Counted from the stretch's first letter, positions 1 to 7,619 are shown. The stretch: DNA of 49,581 nucleotides from Candidatus Bathyarchaeota archaeon (GCA_903901015.1 CAIUPH010000102.1:1-49581), one strand, 5' to 3'. Made by a program: numbers and translations. Notes: generated from the sequence alone by a model not told the origin.

Positions 1-50
1 CCGCATCCGTTGCAGAGGGCTTCGTTTATATTTACTATTTTTCGTTTCAT
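1..50 (-). CDS. 4Fe-4S ferredoxin-like protein, N-terminal fragment cut by window edge
   Basis: Only the first 16-17 codons are inside the window. They read MKRKIVNINEALCNGCG, and the C-x2-C spacing in an NxALCNGCG context is the usual opening of a 4Fe-4S cluster loop in ferredoxin-type proteins. The ATG lies one base beyond the stop codon of the ArsR gene on the same strand, so the two are almost certainly co-transcribed with ArsR first. The rest lies left of the window, so cluster number, length and partner are unknown. An electron-transfer protein controlled by the ArsR repressor is an inference from position. Confidence 0.55.
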   Translation of the reverse strand, partial: MKRKIVNINEALCNGC

Positions 51-51
51 G

Positions 52-381
52 TTAGTTTTCTCCGTTTAAGCATTTTCCGCCTGTGGGGCAGAATTTTTGG
101 GCGTGGTTTTCTATTGCGGCGAAGATGGGCTGGAGGGTTTCCTGGTTGACGGTGTAGATGTGTTTTTTTCCCTGTTTTTGGATTGTGATGAGGTTGCAGT
201 CGAGGAGGGGTTTAAGGTTGTGGGATATCATGCTTTGTTCCTGTCCCAGTGCTGTGGCGAGTTCGTTTACGCTCATTGGTTTTTCGAGAAGTTGTTCGAG
301 GGCGGCGAGGCGTGTGGGGTTTGCGAGGTTTGTGAAGAATCGGGAGCAGATTTTTGTAAGTCCTTTTTTCATTTTGTCCAT
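52..381 (-). CDS. ArsR/SmtB-family winged-helix repressor
   Basis: This 109-residue protein is an ArsR-family DNA-binding repressor. Residues about 18-85 form the winged helix: FFTNLANPTRLAALEQLLEK is the classic N-terminal helix, followed by the recognition region SVNELATALGQEQSMISHNL and the wing (KQGKKHIYTV). The C-terminal tail has two cysteines (FCPTGGKC) that could bind metal or sense redox state, but the alpha3 metal-site CxC of ArsR/CadC is absent. An AGGGAAG Shine-Dalgarno sequence abuts the first ATG and sits nine bases before a second ATG at 372, so the shorter 106-residue form is equally likely. It is followed directly by a ferredoxin-like gene and preceded by two adjoining palindromes suited to autoregulation. 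Confidence 0.85.
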   Translation of the reverse strand: MDKMKKGLTKICSRFFTNLANPTRLAALEQLLEKPMSVNELATALGQEQSMISHNLKPLLDCNLITIQKQGKKHIYTVNQETLQPIFAAIENHAQKFCPTGGKCLNGEN

Positions 382-396
382 CTTCCCTAATTTCGC

Positions 397-428
397 ATGA
401 ACAATACTTCATATGAATAATTATTCAT
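397..428. promoter_or_regulatory. Two abutting 16-bp palindromes upstream of the ArsR gene (candidate operator)
   Basis: Positions 397-412 read ATGAACAATACTTCAT (ATGAA/TTCAT arms) and 413-428 read ATGAATAATTATTCAT (perfect palindrome). They touch without a gap and lie 16-47 bases upstream of the ArsR start, in the core promoter zone. ArsR/SmtB proteins are known to bind AT-rich inverted repeats with TGAA-type half-sites. Autoregulation by two dimers is inferred. Confidence 0.6.
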
Positions 429-462
429 TTAAATATAGCGGTCAAAAACACAAACCACGCCA

Positions 463-643
463 TCAAAGATTGTACCTTTCTAAATTACTCTGGGAACCGC
501 TCTGCGGCGTAACAAAATAGAAGGTTTCTCCACATTTAGAACAGCGGCATTCTTGGTTTACGATACGCTCAACCTCTGATGAACCGCATATTGGGCATTT
601 TACTTCAACTTTTGGCGTCTGCTGTTCCTCCCAAGTTCAGCAT
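463..643 (-). pseudogene. Small C4 zinc-ribbon protein, frameshifted near its start
   Basis: The minus-strand frame open from 636 to 463 encodes a zinc ribbon with CPICG near its start and CRCSKCG about 18 residues later, giving two cysteine pairs. The frame contains no ATG, GTG or TTG before the cysteines. An ATG at 641-643 lies one base out of frame, and removing one A from the AA at 636-637 region would give a start reading MLTWEEQQTPKVEVKCPICG and a protein of about 59 residues. The gene is either recently broken or carries a sequence error. Function is unknown; small stand-alone zinc ribbons often bind nucleic acid. Confidence 0.45.
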
Positions 644-731
644 TATCTGGGTTTAATAAATAAATATTTTCCATGAGCCCTATGTTGGGGCAAGGTTTTT
701 GAGTGCCGACGTTTTCTATTGCTTGCTAAGG

Positions 732-872
732 TTGAAGATTTTGTCTAGAAAAGCAAAGAAATCCGAAGGATTAGAACAGCACAAAAAAATAATGCGCGAA
801 AAAGAGCAGAAGCGAAAAGAAAGAAAACAGGTCTCGCTTCCAGCAAAACACGCCAGCAAAGGCAAAAAATAG
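732..872 (+). CDS. Small very basic protein, hypothetical
   Basis: A 46-residue open frame begins at TTG 732 and ends in TAG. It is dominated by Lys, Arg and Glu (for example KIMREKEQKRKERK) and ends KHASKGKK, a pattern typical of small nucleic-acid-binding or ribosome-associated archaeal peptides. No family is recognised. A TTG start without a clear Shine-Dalgarno sequence makes it uncertain. It fills part of an otherwise gene-free stretch between the zinc-ribbon remnant and the surface protein. Confidence 0.3.
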   Translation: MKILSRKAKKSEGLEQHKKIMREKEQKRKERKQVSLPAKHASKGKK

Positions 873-979
873 TTTTGCCAAAGCAACAGTTTATTTTAAT
901 CCCTTTTTACGTTAATTGACCCTTCTGTTTTTTTATGGCAATAAAAGAGGGTAAAGTTAAGATTTACTCGCAGCCTAAA

Positions 980-2869
980 TTAAACTGCTGAATTTTTTAC
1001 CCGAGGCGCTTTGCCCCGTTTCTTGAAGTAAATCGTGACACCGCTCGCTGCTACGCCAGCAAGTATGATTGCTGTCCATAGCCACCATTGCATCCAAATG
1101 GGCGCCGCAGATTGTTCAACATTGTTGCTGATCTTAAGCTCATCTATGGTGGTTATCGAGTCATGGCCGATGTAGATTTCGTTTTGACGCACAATCGCAC
1201 CTGAAGGATTCGCCACTCCTGCGGTAACAGTGACTACTTGTTCTTTGTCGTCAACGTAGATGTGCATTCCCGTTGTTAAGCTGCGGGTGAAGACCACGTG
1301 GATCCACTGGTTTAGCGGCACAACCGATTTAGTATCGATTTCGTTTAAGCCGCCGTCTTTAGTGACGACGTACGCTCGGAGCGCTCCCACCACTGGGTCA
1401 CTGTCGTTTTGGGGTGTTTGCCCGTTGATGGCGAGGCCAAAGGTTCGGGTTGGCAGGGCGTTAGTGGTTCTTACGCATTCGACGAGGATGTTGTTGTAGG
1501 CCACGTCCGCTTTGAATGCCTGCGCATTAATCCAAACGTCCACGGTTGTTTCCTGCGAAGCCTCTAAGCTGGGGGAATTGGGCACATTTACATAGTATTG
1601 GCCGTTGAAGCTTAGTGCTTTGCCGAATTTTCCATCCACCTGCATTGGAATGTATGAGTTGTTTGCGTTCGTTGCGCCCAAGATGGCTGGGTTTTTGCCT
1701 GTAGAGTCGGATGTGACGCCGTTGGAGTCAATGCTGTCAAAAGACCAGTCGGCGATTACGCTGTTTGGGGCAGCTGTGGGTGGCGGGTTTGCGGCTGGCG
1801 GATTACTCAGGTTTAAGGTGTTGTATGGGGTCATGAATGGATGGTTGTCCATGTTGCCGTAGCTAACCAGGTACGCGGTATCTCCCATGCCTAATGAAGT
1901 GGCTTCTGTGGCGTTGGGGTACTTTGTGAGGTAGTCGCTCCAATAGTTTCCACCCGACTGAGCACCGTTGTCCCAAAACTCAACCGTCGAGGAAGAATTA
2001 TCGAAGGCACTGTTGTCGTTGTTGACGAAGTTGTTGTGGTAGAAGGTGTTATCGTGCGAAGCGGCCAACTGGGGAGTGATGAAGATGCCCCATTTGTTCG
2101 CTTTGAAATCGTTGGCGGATACGATGTTTTTTGAGCCTGCAAAAAAGATTCCTGATTCGGTGTTTGACGAGATGTTGTTTCCGAAAATCACGGAGTATGA
2201 TGAGCCAAAGCCGATGCCGCGGTAGTTGTTCTGGATGTTATTTTTTGTTATGGTGTTGGAGTAGCCTTCAAGCGCGATTCCTGAAACCGCGTTCAACGTT
2301 ACGTTGTTTTCTGAAACTGTGTTGTATGAGCCGCCGAAGAAGCGCATGCCGTCATGGAGGTTGGCGGTTATGTTGTTTTCCGTGATTTGCGTGTAGGATT
2401 GGATGGAGCAAAAGATTCCCAGATAGTTGTTCGTTATTGTGTTGCCAGCTATTGTGCAGTGGTCGCCTTGCACAATAATGCCGGTGGCGTAGTTGTTGGC
2501 GCTTGTGTAGTTGAGACTTTCAACTGTGAACCCTGAAATTTTTACGTTGTCAGCAGCTAAGGTGACTGCGGCAAATGCGTGGTTGCCGCCGCCAGTTCCA
2601 ACGATAAAGGTGCTCGCGGCGTCTGCGCCCACTAAGGAGATTGATCTGTTGATTTGCAGGTTTTCAGTGTAGACGCCAGGCGCCACTGAGACAACGTCGC
2701 CTGCGGATGCATGATTGATGGCTCCCCCTATCGTCGCGTAATCTTGTGGAACCGCCAACGTTTTAGAAGCCTGACTTGCGGGAACATTGATCATCCATAC
2801 TGCCGAAAGAAGGATCACTGTTAACGTGAGAATTTTAAGGATTTCTTTTTTCTTCATGTCAGCCACCAT
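980..2869 (-). CDS. Exported beta-helix (NosD-like) plus LamG-like protein with C-terminal anchor
   Basis: A 629-residue cell-surface protein. It starts with a signal peptide (MKKKEILKILTLTVILLSAV from the second Met, at 2857, probably the real start). Residues about 40-330 form a right-handed parallel beta-helix of the NosD/CASH type: the PQDYATIGGAINHASAGDVV opening, the APGVYTENL motif and repeated NxITxNxxGI-like turns. A Pro/Ala-rich hinge near residue 355 leads to a concanavalin/LamG-like domain (about 370-590). The protein ends with one membrane helix (WTAIILAGVAASGVTIYF) and a basic tail, so it is anchored with its body outside. Such proteins commonly bind or cleave polysaccharide; no catalytic residues were assigned. 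It stands alone in its transcription unit. Confidence 0.85.
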   Translation of the reverse strand: MVADMKKKEILKILTLTVILLSAVWMINVPASQASKTLAVPQDYATIGGAINHASAGDVVSVAPGVYTENLQINRSISLVGADAASTFIVGTGGGNHAFAAVTLAADNVKISGFTVESLNYTSANNYATGIIVQGDHCTIAGNTITNNYLGIFCSIQSYTQITENNITANLHDGMRFFGGSYNTVSENNVTLNAVSGIALEGYSNTITKNNIQNNYRGIGFGSSYSVIFGNNISSNTESGIFFAGSKNIVSANDFKANKWGIFITPQLAASHDNTFYHNNFVNNDNSAFDNSSSTVEFWDNGAQSGGNYWSDYLTKYPNATEATSLGMGDTAYLVSYGNMDNHPFMTPYNTLNLSNPPAANPPPTAAPNSVIADWSFDSIDSNGVTSDSTGKNPAILGATNANNSYIPMQVDGKFGKALSFNGQYYVNVPNSPSLEASQETTVDVWINAQAFKADVAYNNILVECVRTTNALPTRTFGLAINGQTPQNDSDPVVGALRAYVVTKDGGLNEIDTKSVVPLNQWIHVVFTRSLTTGMHIYVDDKEQVVTVTAGVANPSGAIVRQNEIYIGHDSITTIDELKISNNVEQSAAPIWMQWWLWTAIILAGVAASGVTIYFKKRGKAPRVKNSAV

Positions 2870-2934
2870 TCAACTCCAAACATTTTTGGGAATAATAGAA
2901 GACAATGGATGCACCGACATATTACTCTCCCCCA

Positions 2935-2949
2935 AGAACAGCCTGTTCT
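2935..2949. promoter_or_regulatory. 15-bp palindrome AGAACAG-C-CTGTTCT
   Basis: A perfect inverted repeat lies 66-80 bases upstream of the surface-protein start at 2869. Its size suits a dimeric repressor. There is no second copy and no adjacent regulator gene, so it may be chance. Confidence 0.22.
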
Positions 2950-3343
2950 CGTAGCGGAACACCCAGCAACAAAAAAAGTCCGAAGTTTGAGAGGTGGGGT
3001 CTGTCAGTTTTGGTTCATCATCTGCTTCAGACTGGGACGGCGACATCATCCCCCGCACAATAAGCGCCACCTCAACCAAATAAACATTACAAACGCGAGC
3101 ATGCAAATCTGGGCTGACAAAAAAGGGGTTCTCTACTTTTTATGTGAGCAAATCGGTTTTAAGGAAACCACAAGACTGCTGGCGGATTGCGTTGCTTTCT
3201 GGATTCAGGCAGTTTCTCATTTGCCGTTTGGGTGTGAGATAACTAATTTCTTTCACATGCGGTACATAGAGCTATGTTGGGTTTGGCTTCTTGTGGTTAT
3301 GGAACCATGTTAGATAAGAATAAAACTGGACATAACAATCGCA

Positions 3344-3398
3344 CTTTTGACCCCTAAATCCCCTTTTCCGCCGTCGTGGAAAAAGGGGACTTAAGAAA
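3344..3398. repeat. Hairpin-containing repeat, copy 1
   Basis: Begins TTTTGACCCCTAAATCCC and contains a strong hairpin (CCCCTTTTCC pairing with GGAAAAAGGGG), then GACTTAAG. A second copy starts with the same 18 bases at 4657 and also ends in GGGACTT after a different loop. The copies are direct repeats around the cysteine-cluster/DUF420 pair. Confidence 0.55.
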
Positions 3399-3494
3399 GA
3401 AGAAAAAGCTATTTTGTATGATCACTTACGTGTGCTTATTGAACCCGAAATGAAACGCTTAACTTCCATCTTCGCATTTAACTGTTAACAGATT

Positions 3495-4016
3495 ATGGTT
3501 AGCATGCAGTATGAAAATGTCATCTTTCTAAATCCGGTAGGCTTTCACTGTAGGAACTGCGGAGTTTGTTGCAGAGATCAACCACCAGATATTAACTTTA
3601 AAGAACAACAGAGAATACAAACTGCAGGTTACAAAAATTTCATGCAAGACCATTCTGACCCAAATAACAGGAACATTCGCAGAAATAAAGACGGAAGCTG
3701 CTTCTTCTTCACCAAAGAAAATACCTGCAAGATTAACTCTATCAAACCATCAATATGCATTTTAGAACCATTCATTATAACAGACTTTGATTATAGAACA
3801 AATAAGATTTTTCTCGACTTAAATCCGCTTGCAGCCATAAATTGTAAAGGTATCTTCGCTGGGGAAAATATTGCTATAGAAGAAATTGGGAAAGCAGCCC
3901 AAACCATCGTAAAGGATTTTTCAGAAATAATAGCGGAGAAAACAGGACTCTCAGTTACCGATAAGAAAGTTGCCTTTTTAACAAAGAAACTTTTAAGAGA
4001 TTTAAATTGTATTTGA
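3495..4016 (+). CDS. YkgJ-family cysteine-cluster protein
   Basis: A 173-residue protein of the YkgJ/UPF0153 family, whose members probably bind zinc or an iron-sulfur cluster. The signature is at residues about 18-27 (FHCRNCGVCCRD, a CxxCxxCC cluster). Later cysteines at the family positions are CKINSIKPSIC near 78-88 and CKG near 117. The residues between them (DGSCFFF) also match the family pattern. The biochemical role is unknown. It faces a small DUF420-like membrane gene end to end. A second YkgJ gene at 28924 also lies beside a DUF420-like gene, broken there, so the association may be functional. A start at Met4 (3504) is also possible. Confidence 0.8.
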   Translation: MVSMQYENVIFLNPVGFHCRNCGVCCRDQPPDINFKEQQRIQTAGYKNFMQDHSDPNNRNIRRNKDGSCFFFTKENTCKINSIKPSICILEPFIITDFDYRTNKIFLDLNPLAAINCKGIFAGENIAIEEIGKAAQTIVKDFSEIIAEKTGLSVTDKKVAFLTKKLLRDLNCI

Positions 4017-4029
4017 AACTAAGTTAGGG

Positions 4030-4054
4030 TTAATGTTAAAAAAGCGAACATTAA
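4030..4054 (+). terminator. Hairpin downstream of the YkgJ gene
   Basis: TTAATGTT pairs with AACATTAA across a nine-base loop, 14 bases after the stop codon. It lies between convergent genes and could end or stabilise the transcript. Archaeal termination usually depends on U-tracts, which are not evident here. Confidence 0.3.
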
Positions 4055-4133
4055 GCTGTCTATTACTGAGTATGCTTCCCTAAAGGGCGCCCTCTTCGCA
4101 CTTAAGAACACTGTTTTTGCATAATAAACAATG

Positions 4134-4562
4134 TCACACTATATTGAAAATATGGATAGCTATTCCCAAGCCCAATGCGAGAGCCCAAATCAAAAATGTA
4201 GGCAGCATCAACCGCCACGTTTTGGCGCATCCGAGTTCCCCTAAAGGATGCGTTACCCATGAAGCAATGATGACAAAACCCAGCACGATTGCAACGGCTC
4301 CAGAGGCAGCGTGGAACCAAACAATCGTTGACCCCAAAATTGACAATCCGCTGATGGAAGTGATGCTTGTACTAAAAGTGGGGATCATTACATAAATTAC
4401 TGTACCAATGTTAAGTGCAAGCGCTAAAATGCTTAGAAAACCATGCATTATGAGGTTTCTGTTTTTAGTCCTTACCCTGTAGGGGTAAACTCCTATTATA
4501 AGCAAGATTAATGCTGTGACTTGAATAATAGAAACTAGGTTTCCTTGAAAGTCAAGTGTCAT
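4134..4562 (-). CDS. DUF420-like four-helix membrane protein
   Basis: A 142-residue integral membrane protein with four predicted helices: VSIIQVTALILLIIGVY, ILALALNIGTVIYVMI, a central helix around WFHAASGAVAIVLGFVIIAS, and LIWALALGLGIAIHIF. A histidine after the first helix (LIMHG), HAASG in the third and HP after it suit the DUF420/YozB family, in which conserved histidines suggest metal or haem binding; no function is established. The frame extends to a TTG at 4580, but the ATG at 4562 is the likelier start. The broken gene at 27907-28369 encodes a close relative. Confidence 0.65.
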   Translation of the reverse strand: MTLDFQGNLVSIIQVTALILLIIGVYPYRVRTKNRNLIMHGFLSILALALNIGTVIYVMIPTFSTSITSISGLSILGSTIVWFHAASGAVAIVLGFVIIASWVTHPLGELGCAKTWRLMLPTFLIWALALGLGIAIHIFNIV

Positions 4563-4656
4563 AATTTTAACCACTGTCAATTTAAAAAGGGAGAACCTGA
4601 CTATTAATTGTTTAATTTACAAAAGTTGTCTTTTTCTTAAAAGACGCTATCACATA

Positions 4657-4705
4657 TTTTGACCCCTAAATCCCTTGCTCTATTTTAAGAAACATAAGGG
4701 ACTTT
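4657..4705. repeat. Hairpin-containing repeat, copy 2
   Basis: Starts TTTTGACCCCTAAATCCC, identical to the copy at 3344 over these 18 bases, followed by a weaker hairpin (CCCTT with AAGGG) and GGGACTTTATG. It lies upstream of the small membrane-protein gene at 4830. Confidence 0.55.
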
Positions 4706-4829
4706 ATGTAAGGATATCTGTTTTTGCACAGGCACTAACAGATAAAGCAGGGACTACAGTATTTTTCTAAACATCAGAAAAGACTTAAACTACTCAACAT
4801 AGAAAGAAGGTAAGCAGAGATAAAAAAAA

Positions 4830-5117
4830 ATGATAACGCGAACTAACGCAGTAAGGTTAGGTTTATACGCTCTTGGGATAGGTTTGTTTGTGTTGGGTTT
4901 TTACCTTTCAGTTTTTTCCCAGTTAAAACCAGTCACTGTTAACGGAATCACCATTCCAGAATCAATTTATCCCTACAGGATTGAAGGCTTTATTCTGTTT
5001 TTTGCAGGGTCATTTTTTGAAATATATGGACTATACTATTCTAAATTCAAGAAATTCTTCAGAAAGAAAAGACCGCTGAATAATAAAACGACCGCCCAAT
5101 CGGCTTGTCAATTCTAA
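4830..5117 (+). CDS. Small two-helix membrane protein, hypothetical
   Basis: A 95-residue protein with helices at about residues 9-29 (LGLYALGIGLFVLGFYLSVF) and 51-68 (GFILFFAGSFFEIYGLYY), joined by a short loop (TVNGITIPESIYPYR) and followed by a very basic tail (KFKKFFRKKRP). The positive tail should be cytoplasmic. A purine-rich GAAGGTAAGCAGAG precedes the ATG. No family is recognised. A dispersed repeat starts 13 bases after its stop. Confidence 0.6.
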   Translation: MITRTNAVRLGLYALGIGLFVLGFYLSVFSQLKPVTVNGITIPESIYPYRIEGFILFFAGSFFEIYGLYYSKFKKFFRKKRPLNNKTTAQSACQF

Positions 5118-5130
5118 GGACTCTGTTTTG

Positions 5131-5256
5131 CTCAACCAGCCTGCAGCCCAACCCTGACGCAGACAACAAAACGCAATATTCTGTGCAGTCTGCTGGTTGT
5201 TGTTGCGGTATAGGGATGCTTCACTTACAACTACTAAAGAAAAACAGGCATTTCTA
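5131..5256. repeat. Dispersed hairpin repeat, copy 1
   Basis: CAACCAGCCTGCA and TGCTGGTTGTTGT pair as a stem around a variable loop. They are followed by conserved blocks GTATAGGGA, TTACAACTACTA and ACAGG. A second copy at 10789-10907 has the same blocks in the same order. Both lie directly after a rightward gene. Confidence 0.6.
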
Positions 5257-5601
5257 CCCGAACACGGTGAAGATCAGCTGCCCCAGAAAGTGGCTTATGA
5301 TTATAACTGGGATAGCGATACCCAAGTGTACGGCTATTTCTTTTATGGTGCTGGTTTTGCGCTGGACGCCGATTAGGTAGCTTAAGAAAATCAGGATTCC
5401 AAACCCAATAGCCACACAGAAAGCGGCAGCATAGCTTAATGGCAAAAACGCGAACAGTGCGACAAATGTAAGGGTTATGCCGAATCGGGTCAGAAAATTC
5501 TCTATAGTGAACATTCGCGTGTTCTCCTTTTTCGTCGCCGTCGTTTCCCGGTAGATGTGGATGCCCAGTGAATCGGCGATGTTGTCAGCGACCGCTATCA
5601 C
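5254..5601 (-). CDS. VIT/CCC1-type small membrane transporter, C-terminal frame of a split gene
   Basis: This 115-residue frame starts at an internal GTG and contains AVADNIADSLGIHIYRET, characteristic of the VIT1/CCC1-like (iron/manganese transporter) family, then three membrane helices (FGITLTFVALFAFLPLSY, AAAFCVAIGFGILIFLSYLI, IAVHLGIAIPVIIISHFLG). The same frame continues open upstream to 5757 and encodes the missing first part, including SFGATSSTVTSLGIIFGL, but has no start codon there. The natural protein is therefore longer than this ORF. Removing one base from the A5 run at 5745-5749 would join it to a GTG at 5773. Whether the frameshift is real or a sequencing error cannot be seen here. 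Confidence 0.65.
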   Translation of the reverse strand: MIAVADNIADSLGIHIYRETTATKKENTRMFTIENFLTRFGITLTFVALFAFLPLSYAAAFCVAIGFGILIFLSYLIGVQRKTSTIKEIAVHLGIAIPVIIISHFLGQLIFTVFG

Positions 5602-5773
5602 GAGCAGCGAGCCTATGACGCCGGCTTTAGGGTTAGCTGAGGACAGCAGCCCAAAGATTATGCCAAGGCTAGTAACAGTCGATGATGTGGCTCCAAAACT
5701 AAATTTACTGGGGTCTTTGGGTAACTTCAGAATTTCATCCTGCCTTTTTAATAGATTCTAAAAAAGTGTTCAC
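5602..5773 (-). pseudogene. Detached N-terminal part of the VIT/CCC1-like gene
   Basis: From GTG 5773 the frame reads MNTFLESIKKAG and stops. Dropping one A of the five at 5745-5749 instead gives MNTFLESIKRQDEILKLPKD followed by PSKFSFGATSSTVTSLG, the expected beginning of a VIT-like protein, in frame with the ORF at 5254-5601. A TTTTTTATAT sequence just upstream of the GTG suits an archaeal promoter. The repaired protein would be about 172 residues. Confidence 0.5.
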
Positions 5774-5810
5774 ATATAAAAAATGGAAACAGGGTATATT
5801 TGGGTTTGGT

Positions 5811-6464
5811 TTAAACTTGCGTTGAGAACGAAGGCTCTAACGCTTCCGTCGGCTGCTGGGGCTGCGGCTTTAACTGGAAGAAAGCAATCGCCATCAACAA
5901 TACACCTATCACCATCAGAATCAAACCTAACACAGGAATTATTGCGCCTACAAGCATCAATAAACCCGCAGTTGAAAACAGCCCAACATTTGATTTTGAA
6001 GTTACCCCTTTCAATGAACGCCAAGTAAAGAATGCCGCAACAAAGACAAAAATCCATATCACAACAAAGATTGCAAGTATCGGGCCAATGTAGGGCACTA
6101 TGTCGGCTGCATTCGGGTTCGGGTTAACGGTTAAGTTTGGAAGCGTTGACCAGTCACCCGTGAAGCCCGGATAGAGCACAGCCACCAAATTGGTTACGAT
6201 GGAACTGTAAAAGAACAGGTAAACAAAACTCGCGAGCGAAACAACCGCGCCGACTATCAACGTGACAAAACCGTAGAGCCCATTGGTGAATATGCCTTTT
6301 CCCTTGTAGTAATCAGCTAAACCCTTCAAGCCGAACAACAGGAGCAGTGCGCCGATGAAGCCTAGGAACAAAGTTATTATTGGTTGAACCAGGAAAGCTA
6401 AACCGCCCACCAAAAGAAGTACTGAACCTATGCCGCCTAAAGTTTTGCTCGATTCGAAAGTCAT
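5811..6464 (-). CDS. DUF996-family membrane protein
   Basis: A 217-residue integral membrane protein of the archaeal DUF996 family. The opening SSKTLGGIGSVLLLVGGL and the LKGLADYYKGKGIF loop are typical. There are about six hydrophobic helices: two near the N-terminus, one near 70-90, one near 130-150, and two at the end (LMLVGAIIPVLGLILMVIG, LMAIAFFQL). The short tail is rich in Pro and Gln. Function is unknown. The start is supported by GAGGAAAACGAG before the ATG. It lies 137 bases downstream of a PadR gene on the same strand, and PadR regulators often control small membrane proteins, so control by that neighbour is plausible. Confidence 0.8.
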   Translation of the reverse strand: MTFESSKTLGGIGSVLLLVGGLAFLVQPIITLFLGFIGALLLLFGLKGLADYYKGKGIFTNGLYGFVTLIVGAVVSLASFVYLFFYSSIVTNLVAVLYPGFTGDWSTLPNLTVNPNPNAADIVPYIGPILAIFVVIWIFVFVAAFFTWRSLKGVTSKSNVGLFSTAGLLMLVGAIIPVLGLILMVIGVLLMAIAFFQLKPQPQQPTEALEPSFSTQV

Positions 6465-6601
6465 CTCGTTTTCCTCGTACAGGTTGCTGTCATTGATATT
6501 AAGATAAAAACTTTTGCGTGCCGCCCAAGCACAAATGTTGCTGGCAGGTTAACGTACCCTTAAAACTCCGAAGACCGACGACTTGCCGATGAAAGCTTTG
6601 T

Positions 6602-6919
6602 TTAAGTGTTTTCCAACTGACCTTGTAGAATACTGTAGTATGTTTGCAGGTAGATTTTGCCAGTTGCTGTTATGGTGTACACTTTCCTTGCGCGTCCATC
6701 TTTTTGCTGTTTTTTGCTCTCTACAAAGCCTTTCTGTTCCAGAGCGTTTAGCGTGGGGTAGAGGGCGCCGTGTCGTAGTTTGATGTTGAAATCGGTTTCT
6801 ACCTGTTTTTTTATGCGGTATCCCCATGTTGGTTCTACCTGGATGATGCGAAGGAGCTGGATGTCTAGGAGGTTTCTGATTATGTGTTGTACAATTTCTT
6901 TTCTGTAGTTTTCTGCCAT
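6602..6919 (-). CDS. PadR-family transcriptional regulator
   Basis: A 105-residue winged-helix protein of the PadR family. The family signature is RHGALYPTLNALEQKGFVES (about residues 48-67), preceded by the helix LLDIQLLRIIQVEPTWGYRI and followed by a basic wing (KDGRARKVYTIT). The C-terminal helix is short, as in subfamily 2. It is divergent from another PadR gene at 7158, and the 240 bases between them carry a palindromic PadR-type operator. DUF996 lies downstream on the same strand. Confidence 0.88.
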   Translation of the reverse strand: MAENYRKEIVQHIIRNLLDIQLLRIIQVEPTWGYRIKKQVETDFNIKLRHGALYPTLNALEQKGFVESKKQQKDGRARKVYTITATGKIYLQTYYSILQGQLENT

Positions 6920-7077
6920 GCGGTTGCCTTGTTTGGGGTTGTTTATGTATGGTTTGATGTTTGTATTTATTTATGTTATGTTGTTTTTTGGTTTTTGTGT
7001 ATGCTGTATTATGTCTTTGTATGCTTTGGGTATGTATGAGGGTTTATATCGGGGTTTAGTGTCAATAGGTATTCAAG

Positions 7078-7099
7078 ATATGTCCGATTAAGGACATAT
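7078..7099. promoter_or_regulatory. PadR-type operator palindrome
   Basis: ATATGTCC-GATTAA-GGACATAT is a perfect 8-bp inverted repeat containing ATGT-N10-ACAT, the arrangement known for PadR binding sites. It lies 59 bases before the rightward PadR start and within the divergent promoter region. Binding by either PadR protein is inferred. Confidence 0.65.
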
Positions 7100-7157
7100 T
7101 GTATACACGTATAACAGAAAAACTGTTCAACAACAATACAAGTCGGGGAGAAAAGAA

Positions 7158-7565
7158 ATGTTTAAAGCAAACTCACAAAAAGAAGTTTCAACAAAACTAA
7201 TGAAAGGCCTACTGGACCTAATAATCCTGCAATTCCTAAACACCGAACCAATGCACGGCTACCAAGTCATCACCAAAATCCGCAAAAACTTCGGCGTATA
7301 CTTCGGACCCTCCACCATCTACCCACTACTGGGCACACTCGAGAAGAAAGGTTACGTAGACAGCACATGGAACATGGATTTTGAACGCCCAAGAAAAGTC
7401 TACAGCCTCACAAGCGACGGACAAAACATGCTCAACTTCACCGAAGACTCATTGAACCTAATCTGCAGAAAACTCACCAACACAAACCAGGAAATAGCGC
7501 CAACCATTGGAGTACTAACCTCCAGCATGAGAAGCGCAGGCCACATGACAGTAGAGTATCCTTAA
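7158..7565 (+). CDS. PadR-family transcriptional regulator
   Basis: A 135-residue PadR protein. LMKGLLDLIILQFLNTEPMH starts the winged helix, GPSTIYPLLGTLEKKGYVDS is the recognition signature (about residues 53-72), and the wing is FERPRKVYSLTSDG. The C-terminal region is longer than in the divergent PadR and probably forms the dimerisation helix. GGGGAG precedes the ATG. It is followed by a hairpin and then the kinase-like gene, so it is probably monocistronic. The palindrome at 7078-7099 is the obvious autoregulatory site. Confidence 0.88.
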   Translation: MFKANSQKEVSTKLMKGLLDLIILQFLNTEPMHGYQVITKIRKNFGVYFGPSTIYPLLGTLEKKGYVDSTWNMDFERPRKVYSLTSDGQNMLNFTEDSLNLICRKLTNTNQEIAPTIGVLTSSMRSAGHMTVEYP

Positions 7566-7567
7566 AA

Positions 7568-7593
7568 CTGGCAAGTTGTTTAACGCTTGCCAG
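7568..7593 (+). terminator. Hairpin after the rightward PadR gene
   Basis: CTGGCAAG pairs perfectly with CTTGCCAG across a ten-base loop, starting three bases after the stop codon. A short T-containing stretch follows. It may end or protect the transcript. Confidence 0.4.
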
Positions 7594-7619
7594 CAATTTG
7601 TCTATAACAATTTAATGCA

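Larger units (their letters stand above)
2870..3494. other. Intergenic region of about 620 bases between divergent genes
   Basis: This holds the promoters of the leftward surface-protein gene and the rightward cysteine-cluster gene. It contains a 15-bp palindrome (2935-2949) and the first copy of a repeat (3344-3398). Open frames here, including one of 134 codons at 2909-3313, show no recognisable domain and odd composition, so I do not call a gene. Confidence 0.4.

Noticed and set aside
2909-3313. 134-codon frame between the surface protein and the YkgJ gene
   Set aside because: No recognisable domain, odd composition, no ribosome site, and it crosses the divergent promoter region.
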